NCBI GenBank assembly: GCA_963621575.1
Contig: CAVFEH010000011.1
Location: 1 to 64,000 of the forward strand
Direction of reading: 5' to 3'
DNA: 64,000 nucleotides
DNA from: UBA1724 sp963621575
Lineage (GTDB): Bacteria; Verrucomicrobiota; Lentisphaeria; Oligosphaerales; Oligosphaeraceae
The notes under the pieces were generated by a model that saw only the letters and a program-made list of their open reading frames with translations, was not told the DNA's origin and did no database searches. Each line of letters begins with the position of its first letter. The stretch's first letter is position 1. The position numbers and the translations under genes are program-made. Positions 45,237-53,883 of the stretch are shown one piece after another.

Positions 45237-46172
45237 CTACGCCCTGGGGTGGAAGCGTTGGAAGGCGTCTTTGAGCCGGGAGGCCTCGGCGGAGAGATAG
45301 ACTTGCGTGGTGGCGACGGAGGCGTGTCCCAGAAGTTCCTGGATGGAGCGGATATCTGCGCCGTGTGCCAGGAGGTGTGTGGCGAAGGAGTGCCGGAGGA
45401 GGTGTGGATGGACCTGCTGGCGGATGCCGGCCAGGCGCCCTGCCTCGTCGGTGACCTGCCAGACGGAGCGTCGATTCATCGCCTTTCCCTCTAGATTCAA
45501 TAAAATAAAGGGCGCCCGTCCCGTGCGGTCCAGAGCAGGCCGGCCGTCCTTCAAGTATTCCTGGAGGGTGTGGTTTGCACGCTGGTCAAAGGGGACGACT
45601 CGTTCCTTTCCGCCCTTCCCCTGGACCCGCAGGACGCCCCGTTCGGAATCCAGGGAGGTCATCCGGAGAGCGCAGAGCTCGCTGACACGCAGTCCTGTGG
45701 CATAGAGGAATGCCAGGATGCAGCGGTTCCGCAGATAGCGCGGGCGGTCTTTTTCCGCGGGGGGGGCATCATAGACGGCCAAAAGCCGCCGGGTCTCCTC
45801 CTCGGAGAGTGCCTGTGGGACCATCTTGGGGAGTCGCGGGGCGCCCATGAGCTCGGTGACATCCAGAGGGAGGAGCTTCTTTGAACGGAGGAAATGGAAG
45901 AATGCCTTCACCGAGACCAGCTCTCTTGCGCGGGTGCGGGGGCCCATTCCCTGTGCGGCCTCCCGCTCCAAAAAGTCCCGCAGATCCTCCCGGGTGACCG
46001 CCTCCAGTGAGACTACCCCCTGTGCCCGGAGAAACCCCCAGAGTTTGTCCAGATCCGTGCGATAAGCGCGGATGGTGAGTCGTGCCAGTCCCCGTTCCAG
46101 CAGGAGGAAATCCAGGAACTCCTTCCGGCATGGAAGGATTTCAGGCGTGGGTTGTTTCTCTTCGTCGACCAT
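45237..46172 (-). CDS. Tyrosine recombinase XerC/XerD
   Basis: Xer recombinases resolve chromosome dimers at dif. The 311-residue protein has the SAM-like N-terminal core-binding domain (about 14-100) and a catalytic domain with all active-site residues. These are Arg162 (TGLRVSE), Lys186 (GKGGKER), His257 and Arg260 (HPHLLRHSF), His283 (LGHASV) and Tyr292 (TTQVY). The tyrosine lies 9 residues after the histidine, as in XerD. Length and lack of nearby att sites or phage genes favour a housekeeping Xer enzyme over an integrase. Whether it is XerC or XerD cannot be told from one copy. It starts about 40 bases after epmA. Confidence 0.92.
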   Translation of the reverse strand: MVDEEKQPTPEILPCRKEFLDFLLLERGLARLTIRAYRTDLDKLWGFLRAQGVVSLEAVTREDLRDFLEREAAQGMGPRTRARELVSVKAFFHFLRSKKLLPLDVTELMGAPRLPKMVPQALSEEETRRLLAVYDAPPAEKDRPRYLRNRCILAFLYATGLRVSELCALRMTSLDSERGVLRVQGKGGKERVVPFDQRANHTLQEYLKDGRPALDRTGRAPFILLNLEGKAMNRRSVWQVTDEAGRLAGIRQQVHPHLLRHSFATHLLAHGADIRSIQELLGHASVATTQVYLSAEASRLKDAFQRFHPRA

Positions 46173-46211
46173 GGGAGCTCTTGGAGAGTGCGCCAGCGCG
46201 GCGGGTTCCCG

Positions 46212-47168
46212 TTAGAATGCGCGGACCTCGGCGATATCACTGGCGTCGGTGAGGACCATTGCCAGTCGATCCAGACCAATGGCGGTGCCGGCGCAGAGCG
46301 GAAATCCCTCCCACAGGGCATTCATGTATTCCTGGTCCATGGGATAGACCGGCCTGCCCTCCCGTTCCCGGAGCTCCGCGGTCTTCTGGAAGCGACGTTC
46401 CTGCTCCGGGGCATCCGTCAGCTCGGTGCAGGCATTGCCGATCTCCAGTCCAGCCACGTAGAGCTCCCAGCGGGCCACCTTCCCGGGCTTTCCCGGAAGG
46501 AGGGCGGAGAGCCCGCTGCATTCCAGGGGGTATTCCGTCAAGAAGAGCGGTCGCTCTGTGCCCATATGAGGCTCCACCTGCGTGCAGAGCACCTCCTCAA
46601 AACGCCCCTGGTCCAGGGCCTCCCGAAGGGAGCACTCCGCGTATTGCCGGAAGGCATCCTCCACTGTCAGGCGGTCCCATTCACTGGCGAAATCGATGGC
46701 ATGCCCCCGGAAAGGGGCCGTGGCCATTCCGGGACGGACGGCCTCCAAGGCGGCGCGGATCATCCCCTGTGCGTCCTCCATGAGCTGCAGCCAGGTTCCG
46801 CCAATGCGGTACCACTCCAGCATGGTGAACTCCTCCCGGTGGTGGTCCCCACTCTCGCCCAGGCGGAAGCAGGGACCAATCTCGAAGAGCCGCGGCACCC
46901 CCGCCGCCAGCAACCGCTTCAAATGCAGTTCCGGGGAGGTCCGCAGCCATTTTCCCTCCCCCGCCTCCACGGCATCGATGTAATCCTCCAGCGCCGGATC
47001 CCCCAGACGCACCGGCGACTCCACCTCCAAAAAGTCCTCCCCGCGAAACCACCCCCGCAGGGCATCCAGCATCCGCTGACGCCCGCGAAGACGCTCCACC
47101 TTTCCCCAAAGCTCCCGACGGTCCCGGCGGGCAGACTCGCGGTCCCGCTCAAAAAACAGCTGCCCCAT
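46212..47168 (-). CDS. epmA: EF-P lysine lysyltransferase EpmA-like (GenX/PoxA), class II LysRS paralogue
   Basis: EpmA is a truncated class II lysyl-tRNA synthetase that attaches beta-lysine to elongation factor P. The 318-residue protein is the length of EpmA (325 in E. coli). It lacks the anticodon-binding domain of LysRS but keeps the class II motifs: LEVESPVRLGDPALEDY (motif 1 region), RLFEIGPCFR and FTMLEWYR (motif 2), and GTAIGLDRLAM (motif 3). The ATG at 47168 follows AAGGAGG. Neither EpmB nor EF-P is in the window, so the target is inferred. A tRNA-Lys gene lies just upstream, separated by a terminator. Confidence 0.9.
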   Translation of the reverse strand: MGQLFFERDRESARRDRRELWGKVERLRGRQRMLDALRGWFRGEDFLEVESPVRLGDPALEDYIDAVEAGEGKWLRTSPELHLKRLLAAGVPRLFEIGPCFRLGESGDHHREEFTMLEWYRIGGTWLQLMEDAQGMIRAALEAVRPGMATAPFRGHAIDFASEWDRLTVEDAFRQYAECSLREALDQGRFEEVLCTQVEPHMGTERPLFLTEYPLECSGLSALLPGKPGKVARWELYVAGLEIGNACTELTDAPEQERRFQKTAELREREGRPVYPMDQEYMNALWEGFPLCAGTAIGLDRLAMVLTDASDIAEVRAF

Positions 47169-47226
47169 CCCTATGCTCCTCCTTACAAAACCACTGCGCC
47201 CCAAACAACAAGAGATGCCGTACAAC

Positions 47227-47260
47227 GAAAAACGCCTCATTCCGCGAGGACTGAGGCGTG
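47227..47260 (-). terminator. Factor-independent terminator of tRNA-Lys
   Basis: On the minus strand ACGCCTCA and TGAGGCGT form a stem followed by TTTTCG, immediately after the tRNA and before epmA. Confidence 0.85.
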
Positions 47261-47264
47261 AAGA

Positions 47265-47340
<76 letters not shown>

Positions 47341-47361
47341 TTGATTTTGGGAACGGGGTAG

Positions 47362-47389
47362 AAGATAACGCCATTTCCCTGTTTTGCAA
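47362..47389 (-). promoter_or_regulatory. Promoter of tRNA-Lys
   Basis: On the minus strand TTGCAA (47384-47389) and TATCTT (47362-47367) are 16 bases apart. The -10 box lies 21 bases before the mature tRNA. The -35 hexamer and spacer equal those of tRNA-Leu. Confidence 0.6.
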
Positions 47390-47468
47390 GCGGGGAACCG
47401 CAAAAACGCGAAAAAAGAAAGGCGGTGGAGGTTTGACAGGAGGCCGTGGCGGCAACCGCACGCCGGAA

Positions 47469-48983
47469 TTACCGATATGTCCGCCACGCCGCGCCAAAAG
47501 TTCCTGGCCGTGGGTCTATGCGTTTCCCGTCTAGGGGATACGGGAGAGGAAAAATGGGAATGGCGGCCTTTTCCATGGGGAGAGGCGTCCCGGGGGCTGT
47601 GAAGAGGAAGACAGTATGCGGGAACTTTCCGACGGCGTCGAGGAGTCTTTGGAGTTCCTCTTCACAGGGCGCATAAAGAGCCAGGCTGACATCGTCCTCT
47701 GGTGACATGGCGGAGGCGGCGGCCAGGAGTTGCGGGCTGTTCTCCGCGTCTCCCAAGAGAATCAAGGGAAGATCGCGCGCCTTGGGAAAGTTTTCCTGTA
47801 GTTGGCGACATAAGGCGACCATCCGGCTCTCCCAGTCTTCTCCCAGAGACAGATGGAGAATCGTGGCGTTGAAGTGGTGGAAGAGTGCGGGACGCAAACG
47901 GTGGCGAACCACAGGCGTCCAGTCGCGAAGAGAGAACTCCGGGCCATGCAGTCGTGCCGCGCGTTCCTCGGAGACGGTCTGAAAGAAGACCGCCGTCGCA
48001 ATGGCGTCTTCCCGCGTCAACAGCAGAGTCTCCCCCAGGGAATCCAAGGAGAGCGAGAGCGCCTCATAGCCCCGCCCCTGTCGTTCCATTCGCCCCACGC
48101 CGTAGATCGCCAGCATAACGCAGAGCGAACACAGCGCCGCTGCGGAGCACAGGGTCCCGAAACCATTCAGAACTTCTGAACGGAATCGGAGTAGAAACAG
48201 CAAGAGCAGAATCGGCAGGAGATACCCGCCCGCAACAACCAACGGGCTCGTGAGGAAGGTGCTGAAACATCCCGCCAGAGCGCAGAGGACTCCCGTGGAC
48301 ACCACTGCCGCCAGAAAATGCCCCTCCAACGAATCCCGGCTCTTCCGAGCCTGCCGCCCCTCCACGAACAGCGCGCAGAGAAAGAGTGCCAGAAGCGTCC
48401 CCGCCAGGGGGAGTCCATGGATGCTGGCGCAATTCAGCAAATCGTTAAGAAAGTGATGGTAGTGTGCGTCGATGGAGAGAGGCTGATACCAAGCGCCATA
48501 GCGATACCCCGCCTCCTCTGCAGGCACGCCCGCCAAGGGAGCCTCGGCAATGACTGCGCAGGTGCCTTCCCAAAGACGGAGGCGATTGTAGACCGACCCC
48601 TCATCTAGATCCCCCGCGCTGGCCACCCGCGCCGCCGTGCCCGGCAATGCCGTCAGCATCAAGCAAAAGAGTGCCAACCAAACCAACGGACGGAGCCGGC
48701 GCAGCACACCTGACAGCACCAACAACGACACCGTCAACGCAAGGTAACTCCCCCGGGAATAGGTCAGAGATACCCCCAGAAGCGAAAGCACCAGCCCTCC
48801 ACGCACACACCACAGCGCAGGACGGCGACACCCCCGCGCGCCGTCCTCTCCCGTTTCCCCACGACTCAGCCAACACTCCGCCACACAGAGCGCCACCACC
48901 ACCCACGACAGAAAAAGCCCGCAAATGTTTGGCGTCTGAAACCAAAACCGCAATCTGTGATGGCCAAGAAAGGTGTACCGCAT
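47469..48983 (-). CDS. O-antigen ligase-like membrane protein with a long soluble C-terminus
   Basis: The 504-residue protein has about eight membrane segments in its first 300 residues, and a large periplasmic-type loop around residues 125-185 containing HYHHFLNDLLN. RFWFQTPNICGLFL and LTYSRGSYLALTVSLLVL match the Wzy_C/RfaL core. In typical ligases the first of these motifs lies over 100 residues in, so the protein looks N-terminally short. After residue 310 the sequence is soluble, about 190 residues with no family I recognise. O-antigen ligases transfer undecaprenol-linked glycans to lipid A core or, in some cases, to proteins. The substrate here is unknown. Confidence 0.7.
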   Translation of the reverse strand: MRYTFLGHHRLRFWFQTPNICGLFLSWVVVALCVAECWLSRGETGEDGARGCRRPALWCVRGGLVLSLLGVSLTYSRGSYLALTVSLLVLSGVLRRLRPLVWLALFCLMLTALPGTAARVASAGDLDEGSVYNRLRLWEGTCAVIAEAPLAGVPAEEAGYRYGAWYQPLSIDAHYHHFLNDLLNCASIHGLPLAGTLLALFLCALFVEGRQARKSRDSLEGHFLAAVVSTGVLCALAGCFSTFLTSPLVVAGGYLLPILLLLFLLRFRSEVLNGFGTLCSAAALCSLCVMLAIYGVGRMERQGRGYEALSLSLDSLGETLLLTREDAIATAVFFQTVSEERAARLHGPEFSLRDWTPVVRHRLRPALFHHFNATILHLSLGEDWESRMVALCRQLQENFPKARDLPLILLGDAENSPQLLAAASAMSPEDDVSLALYAPCEEELQRLLDAVGKFPHTVFLFTAPGTPLPMEKAAIPIFPLPYPLDGKRIDPRPGTFGAAWRTYR

Positions 48984-49038
48984 TTCACAAGCGGAAAGCC
49001 CTGCTGCCTTGTGGCGCTCCGACGTCGATCCTTACCCT

Positions 49039-50106
49039 TTACGCCCCGCTCTCCACACCAGCATCGTCACACCTGTATCGAAGGAAGAGTGCCACGGCGA
49101 GGAACAGGATTCCCAGTGCGCCAAGCGGAACATAAAGGACCAGATTCCCGTGAGCGGCGTACATCCGCCGGAACCACCCCTCCAGCGCCGACGGACGATG
49201 GTACGCGCGGTCGTTGAGATTCCGCACTGTCCTATGCTTTGGATCTCCAAAATGCTGATACAGAAACTGTTCATTCAGCAACAGGCATTCCCTCTGGACC
49301 TTCCCAGAAGGCGCAAAATCCTTTTCGGAGATCTCTGGATTCAAAACCAGGTGGCGCATCGTCCGACCATAGACCTTCTGCTTCCGGTAGTTAAAATGAA
49401 AACGGGAAACAACGACTCCCGTAGTGGTGTCGATCGTAAAGATCCTATGCATGGGACGCCTGGCGTAATATCGCGATCCGAGATCCGTGACCTGCTCTTT
49501 TCTGCCGCCCAGCAAAAGTTGAAGGCTTCCTCCACGAAGCTTTTTCGTATCCTCCAAGGTATCCATGCGCACATGGATTTGCTCCCTTCCGCCATAACTT
49601 CTCGTCTGCTGGGAAAAGACAGCGATGCTCTTCTCATAGTCGTCCAAGCCACTGAAAATGTGATCGAAATAATGCAATGGAAGAATCTCCATGACCTTCG
49701 CCCATTCGCCCTTGGCGTAGGCAAAGCTCCCATCGCGATTCTGGGTAAAAACCAGCACCGTCTGCCCCCGGGCATCCCGCAGTTCCAGCTTTCGGCAGAC
49801 GAATCCGTCCTTCAGCACAAACCGCCAGAAGGTGCCCTCTTTGGCCTCTGCCAAGCGCATCAACGATGCATCCTCCACATCGCAACGGTAGGACGCTGAC
49901 CGGGAGCGCTCCATTGCCTTTTGCAACACCTCCCGCGCACCAGGATCGTCCGCCTCCACAGCGACTTCTTCCACTGCGGCATCCACGGATGCCACGCCCT
50001 CTGTCGGCGCAGGTTCCTGTGCTTGGGCAGCACCCACAAGCAGCAAAGCTGCCAGCAAACAGAAAAGCGTCCCGGGAAACCCCGCAAATTGAGTTTTTCT
50101 GTGCAT
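49039..50106 (-). CDS. Exported protein of unknown function, possibly LolA-like, with a C-terminal membrane anchor
   Basis: The 355-residue protein has a signal peptide (about 1-29, ending GAAQA) and an acidic Glu/Val/Ala stretch. A beta-rich domain at about 70-190 follows, with SYRCDVEDASL, GTFWRFVLKDGFVCRKLEL and FTQNRDGSFAYAKGEW. That pattern recalls LolA/LolB-type lipoprotein-binding folds, but identity is not clear. A hydrophobic segment near 325-347 would anchor the C-terminus, leaving a short basic tail. ATG 50106 follows AGGAGGCG. Unlike LolA proteins it would be membrane-bound. It is in a minus-strand row with two other unknown genes. Confidence 0.7.
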   Translation of the reverse strand: MHRKTQFAGFPGTLFCLLAALLLVGAAQAQEPAPTEGVASVDAAVEEVAVEADDPGAREVLQKAMERSRSASYRCDVEDASLMRLAEAKEGTFWRFVLKDGFVCRKLELRDARGQTVLVFTQNRDGSFAYAKGEWAKVMEILPLHYFDHIFSGLDDYEKSIAVFSQQTRSYGGREQIHVRMDTLEDTKKLRGGSLQLLLGGRKEQVTDLGSRYYARRPMHRIFTIDTTTGVVVSRFHFNYRKQKVYGRTMRHLVLNPEISEKDFAPSGKVQRECLLLNEQFLYQHFGDPKHRTVRNLNDRAYHRPSALEGWFRRMYAAHGNLVLYVPLGALGILFLAVALFLRYRCDDAGVESGA

Positions 50107-50132
50107 GCTCTTTTCGCCTCCTGTTCTTTTGC

Positions 50133-50675
50133 TTAATACCACTTCGTGAAGGCGACATACCAGTTTTCCCCGTATGCAATGGGCTGATACTCTCCACCGC
50201 CATAATGCGCCACCGTCTCCGTAAACTTCACCAAGTTCTCGGCTATGTTCACACGATAGGAATCCTTGGCCGTCTTCAGAAACGAATACTGAAGCAAACG
50301 CTCTTCCTTTCCATCCGGACGAACTAGGCGGATACAGTGTTGTTCAGGCAACGCCCTGCTCTGGGGATTTACAGGCGCATAGTCCGCCTCATTCTGGATC
50401 TCCGACAACGGGGTGACAAAAACCTCCTCCGTGGAAATGCAGTCCCCTTCCTCTAAATAATAGCATACCAGCATCAGACTCGGCGGACGCAGTTGCAGCG
50501 TATACTCCTCTGGCGTCCGCCCCCTAAGCCCCCAGAACACACCACCCGCACACACCAGAACCACCACAAAAAACGTGCAAAACAGCACACTCTTCTTTCT
50601 CTGCCGTAAGCTCACAGGCATTCCTCCCGTGTTCAGACATTCGTTATCCCATCCATGCCTTTCCTTATCCTTCAT
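50133..50675 (-). CDS. Single-pass membrane protein of unknown function
   Basis: The 180-residue protein has a charged N-terminus of about 27 residues, one membrane segment (SVLFCTFFVVVLVCAGGVFWGL, about 29-50) and a soluble domain of about 125 residues. That domain contains two cysteines (VCYYLEEGDC, near 70 and 78) that could pair. I do not recognise it. It lies 26 bases before the LolA-like gene and 30 bases after the Cys-rich protein gene, so the three are probably one transcript. Confidence 0.65.
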   Translation of the reverse strand: MKDKERHGWDNECLNTGGMPVSLRQRKKSVLFCTFFVVVLVCAGGVFWGLRGRTPEEYTLQLRPPSLMLVCYYLEEGDCISTEEVFVTPLSEIQNEADYAPVNPQSRALPEQHCIRLVRPDGKEERLLQYSFLKTAKDSYRVNIAENLVKFTETVAHYGGGEYQPIAYGENWYVAFTKWY

Positions 50676-50705
50676 CTAAGCCCCCCCTCGCCAACATCAG
50701 GATTC

Positions 50706-51158
50706 CTAAAGAAGCTGAGATTGATGGACAACACATGGATTATTTATGATAATGGGATCTACATGCATTGCGTAGTAATACTCGTCATTCACCTCATTGT
50801 AATACTGAATCACGGATAGTTCACGTCCACGGCGATTGTACCCTCCCCCTGTTCCGTCATGAGAGCCCCCATTAAGACCTGGAACAGTGACAGTATCCAA
50901 ATAGCACCAACACCTCAAGTTATCGTTTGTCACCCTCCATCCAAGCGCCACCGCCCAATCGTCATTCAAACCTGCTTCACAAACAATCGTAACAATGCCA
51001 GTATAGCCAGCCCGGCCACATTTACACTCCAAAAGATTACTCGTGTAAACCTCAATAACAACTCCTTCCGGTTCCGCCAGGATCTCATCACTCCACACTT
51101 GCAAGCCGAATCCCGACACAAAGACGGCGAAAAACAGACAAATCCAATAATGGCGCAT
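50706..51158 (-). CDS. Small secreted cysteine-rich protein of unknown function
   Basis: The 150-residue protein starts at an ATG preceded by AGGAGGT and has a signal peptide (about 1-22, ending QVWSD). The mature part contains CKCGRAG, a later Cys in VCEAG, a CWC pair and a Cys near the end. Six cysteines in about 125 residues suggest disulfides outside the cytoplasm. Tyr and Asn are frequent, and the codons are more AT-rich than those of flanking genes, which suggests acquisition. I do not recognise a family. Confidence 0.65.
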   Translation of the reverse strand: MRHYWICLFFAVFVSGFGLQVWSDEILAEPEGVVIEVYTSNLLECKCGRAGYTGIVTIVCEAGLNDDWAVALGWRVTNDNLRCWCYLDTVTVPGLNGGSHDGTGGGYNRRGRELSVIQYYNEVNDEYYYAMHVDPIIINNPCVVHQSQLL

Positions 51159-51230
51159 AGCGACCTCCTGTTCTGAGTGACATGTTGCAACGCATAACAC
51201 AACGAAAACACAGGGACCGAAGGCGGAAAT

Positions 51231-51236
51231 ACTATA
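51231..51236 (-). promoter_or_regulatory. Possible -10 box for the AT-rich gene cluster
   Basis: TATAGT on the minus strand lies about 70 bases before the first gene of the cluster. No good -35 is visible at 16-18 bases, so this is only a candidate within the 255-base divergent region. Confidence 0.3.
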
Positions 51237-51413
51237 CCCCGCACACCTGCTTTTTTCTATCACTGGGAAAAAAGCAGGGGTGCGGCAGCCACCGTCCTTT
51301 GGATTTCCCCACGCCGCACTTCCTCCTTTTTGGATCTTCCCCGCCGCCTTACATTATGTGCCTTGTCGACTGTAGTAGCCTTCCCCTCCCCTTTTGTTGT
51401 TCCGAGGTCCCCC

Positions 51414-52772
51414 ATGTTCCGCGACCGTGCCTTTTTGCGAAAGCTGTTGTTTCTCGCCTTTCCGCTGACCTTGCAGAATCTGATGCTGGCGTTGGTGGCG
51501 GCGGGGGACGCTCTGATGCTGGGGAAGTTGCACCAGAATGCGATGGCGGCGGTTTCGCTGGCCAGCCAGATTCAGTTCGTGCAGAACACGCTGTTGGGCG
51601 GCATTGCGGCAGGCATGGGGGTCCTGGGGGCGCAGTACTGGGGCAAGGGCGACAAACAGGTGCTGGGCCGTCTCCTGGGACTGGGCGTGACCCAAGCCAC
51701 GGCGGTGAGCGTGTTTTTCTTCCTGGGATGCTACTTCCTGCCAGAGCTCCTGATGCGGCTCTTCGCGGGGGACGCGGAGTTGATCGCCCTGGGAGCCGAA
51801 TACCTCCGGATGGCGGCCTGGAGCTATCTTCTCACGGGGGTCTCCCAGTGCTACCTGGCCATTCTGCGCGTCAGCGGCCACGCCACGCACTCCGCCTGGA
51901 TCAGCGCCACCACGGTGGTGCTCAATATCGTGCTGAACGCGGTCTTCATCTTCGGACTGGCGGGGGCGCCGGCGTTGGGAGTGAAGGGCGCGGCGCTGGC
52001 CACGGTCCTGGCGCGCATCGTGGAGCTCTCCTGGTGCATCCTCATTAGCCTTCGTCCAAACTACATCCGGCTGAAGCCGAAGGCCCTGGTGGTCTTTCCG
52101 AAATTCCTCTTCCTGGACTTCTGGAAATACACCCTGCCCCTCCTGGGGGCCTTCACCCTCTGGGGTGTCGGCTTCACGACCTACACCGCCATCCTGGGGC
52201 ACATGGGACCCGACGCCGCGGCCGCCAACGCCATCGCCGCCGTGATCCGGGATCTGCTCTGCTGCATGGCATCCGGCTTCGCCATGGCCGCCGGCATCGT
52301 CATCGGAAACGAACTGGGAGCGGGACGTCTGGAGACGGGAAAGCTCTATGGCGACCGCATGGTGGGACTCTCCTTCCTCATGGGACTCCTCTGCACCGCC
52401 TGCTCCCTTGCCTGCATCCCCTTGGCGAACCACTTCCTGCCCCTCACCGACACCGCGCGGCACTACACGGCCGGAATGCTGGTCATCCTCTCCGTCTACA
52501 TGATCGGACGGACCGTGTGCACAGTGGTGATCAACGGAATCTTCGATGCCGGCGGAGACACCCTGTTCGACATCGTCTCCCTCGTCGTCTTCATGTGGTG
52601 CTTCGCCCTACCCTGCGCCTTCCTGGGCGCGTTCCTCCTTCACCTGCCTGTCCTCGCCGTCTATGCCTGCACCTGCCTGGATGAAGTGGGCAAGGTCCCA
52701 TGGGTCATTATGCACCATAGAAAATACCGATGGGTCAAGAACATCACGCGAGAGGGCGCAGGATGCCCCTGA
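51414..52772 (+). CDS. MATE family multidrug/sodium antiporter
   Basis: The 452-residue protein has twelve predicted membrane segments in two similar halves, as expected for MATE exporters. These expel cationic drugs or metabolites in exchange for Na+ or H+. The segments QNTLLGGIAAGMGVLGAQYWGKG and ANAIAAVIRDLLCCMASGFAMAAGIVIGNELGAG are typical and equivalent between halves. The start MFRDRAF follows GAGG. The C-terminus ends in a basic tail. It is divergent from the AT-rich minus-strand cluster. Substrate cannot be inferred. Confidence 0.9.
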   Translation: MFRDRAFLRKLLFLAFPLTLQNLMLALVAAGDALMLGKLHQNAMAAVSLASQIQFVQNTLLGGIAAGMGVLGAQYWGKGDKQVLGRLLGLGVTQATAVSVFFFLGCYFLPELLMRLFAGDAELIALGAEYLRMAAWSYLLTGVSQCYLAILRVSGHATHSAWISATTVVLNIVLNAVFIFGLAGAPALGVKGAALATVLARIVELSWCILISLRPNYIRLKPKALVVFPKFLFLDFWKYTLPLLGAFTLWGVGFTTYTAILGHMGPDAAAANAIAAVIRDLLCCMASGFAMAAGIVIGNELGAGRLETGKLYGDRMVGLSFLMGLLCTACSLACIPLANHFLPLTDTARHYTAGMLVILSVYMIGRTVCTVVINGIFDAGGDTLFDIVSLVVFMWCFALPCAFLGAFLLHLPVLAVYACTCLDEVGKVPWVIMHHRKYRWVKNITREGAGCP

Positions 52773-52908
52773 AAAAGCGGAAAGGAGAAGTTTTGCGCAT
52801 ACGGCAGGGATACGGGGCGACACAGCCCCGGTGCCCTTGAATATCATGCAACCCCCGCGCAGATCATCCCCAGTGGCGGTTTTCCGCGCCAGGGGGAATG
52901 CGCGCCCG

Positions 52909-53871
52909 CTACGCCGCGCCCCATCGGCCGCGAAGGAATTCCCGGTTGTCGAGGACGAGCCATAGGAAATCGAGTTCCTGGAGGATCATCTCCCGGTCTT
53001 TGCGTGCGACCCACTCGCGCATCCAGGCGAAACGGAGCGCGGCGACGAGGTCGGGGAGGAACCGCCAGTCCTGGGGGGAAAGATAATTGTCCTTGCGGAG
53101 CGTATGGACCAGTGCAAGCGCCATGGGGCCGGTTAGATAAGCGGGGTCATCCACTCCCAGGCATCCCAGGAGATTCGCCAGATCATAGGCGGGGGCCTTC
53201 GGCCCGCAGAACTCCCAGTCTATGACGCCACGGATGCCGGAGGCTGCCCAGAGGATGTTTCCTGGATGGAAGTCCCCGTGGCAGAAGGCGGCGGGGGCCT
53301 TCTTTTCGTATTCTTCAAAGGCCTTCAATTCCTCCACCATGGGGGACATGTCCTTGACGAGGGCCGGCATGAGCCTCTGGAAGTGTTCCATGAGGTGTTC
53401 GATGTAGTGTCCCAGGCGGAAGGGTATTGTCTGCGCGGCGGGGAGGGAGTCCTTCTGTTCTTGCGAGACTCGCCGGAGTCCCAGGAGGAATTGCGCCGCC
53501 GCTTTTCCGCGCCAGGCGTCCAGCGCGTAGGTCTCTCTGGGGAGGGGTTCCCCATGGATCCAATGACGCAGCTGCCAGAAGAATCCCTCCTCCTCCACGC
53601 CGAATTCCCCGGTACAGGGCGAAAGCCAGGGCGCCACGCCCTCCAGGCCTCCGGTAACCAGGGACCGCAGCGTCTTCGCCTGACGAACGCGGGACTCCTT
53701 CGCCCCAAGAGGAAGGCGCTCCAGGACGAACTTCCGGCCATCCTCGGCTTCCAGGAGCTCCCGCCCCATCGCGCGCTCCGGACTCCCCGCTATGGTGAGC
53801 TCGGGGTATGCCCGCCGCAGAGCGAACCCCCAGCGTCCGAAGACCCGCGTCAGCAAATCCAGCGTTTCCAT
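52909..53871 (-). CDS. Aminoglycoside phosphotransferase/choline-kinase-fold protein
   Basis: The 320-residue protein has the catalytic loop CHGDFHPGNIL (Asp as base, Asn for metal) and GVIDWEF (metal-binding Asp), which define the APH/ChoK kinase fold. The N-terminal nucleotide-binding lobe has KFVLERL with a basic residue near the expected Lys position (here VLER, so the usual lysine is not obvious). Small molecules such as amino sugars, choline or homoserine are possible substrates. It lies 12 bases after the MFS gene, so it may act on what that carrier moves. Resistance is not implied. Confidence 0.8.
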   Translation of the reverse strand: METLDLLTRVFGRWGFALRRAYPELTIAGSPERAMGRELLEAEDGRKFVLERLPLGAKESRVRQAKTLRSLVTGGLEGVAPWLSPCTGEFGVEEEGFFWQLRHWIHGEPLPRETYALDAWRGKAAAQFLLGLRRVSQEQKDSLPAAQTIPFRLGHYIEHLMEHFQRLMPALVKDMSPMVEELKAFEEYEKKAPAAFCHGDFHPGNILWAASGIRGVIDWEFCGPKAPAYDLANLLGCLGVDDPAYLTGPMALALVHTLRKDNYLSPQDWRFLPDLVAALRFAWMREWVARKDREMILQELDFLWLVLDNREFLRGRWGAA

Positions 53872-53883
53872 TTCGTGCGTACC

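Noticed and set aside
51159..51263. An upstream start for the small Cys-rich secreted protein
   Set aside because: The internal ATG at 51158 has AGGAGGT at good spacing and begins a clear signal peptide.
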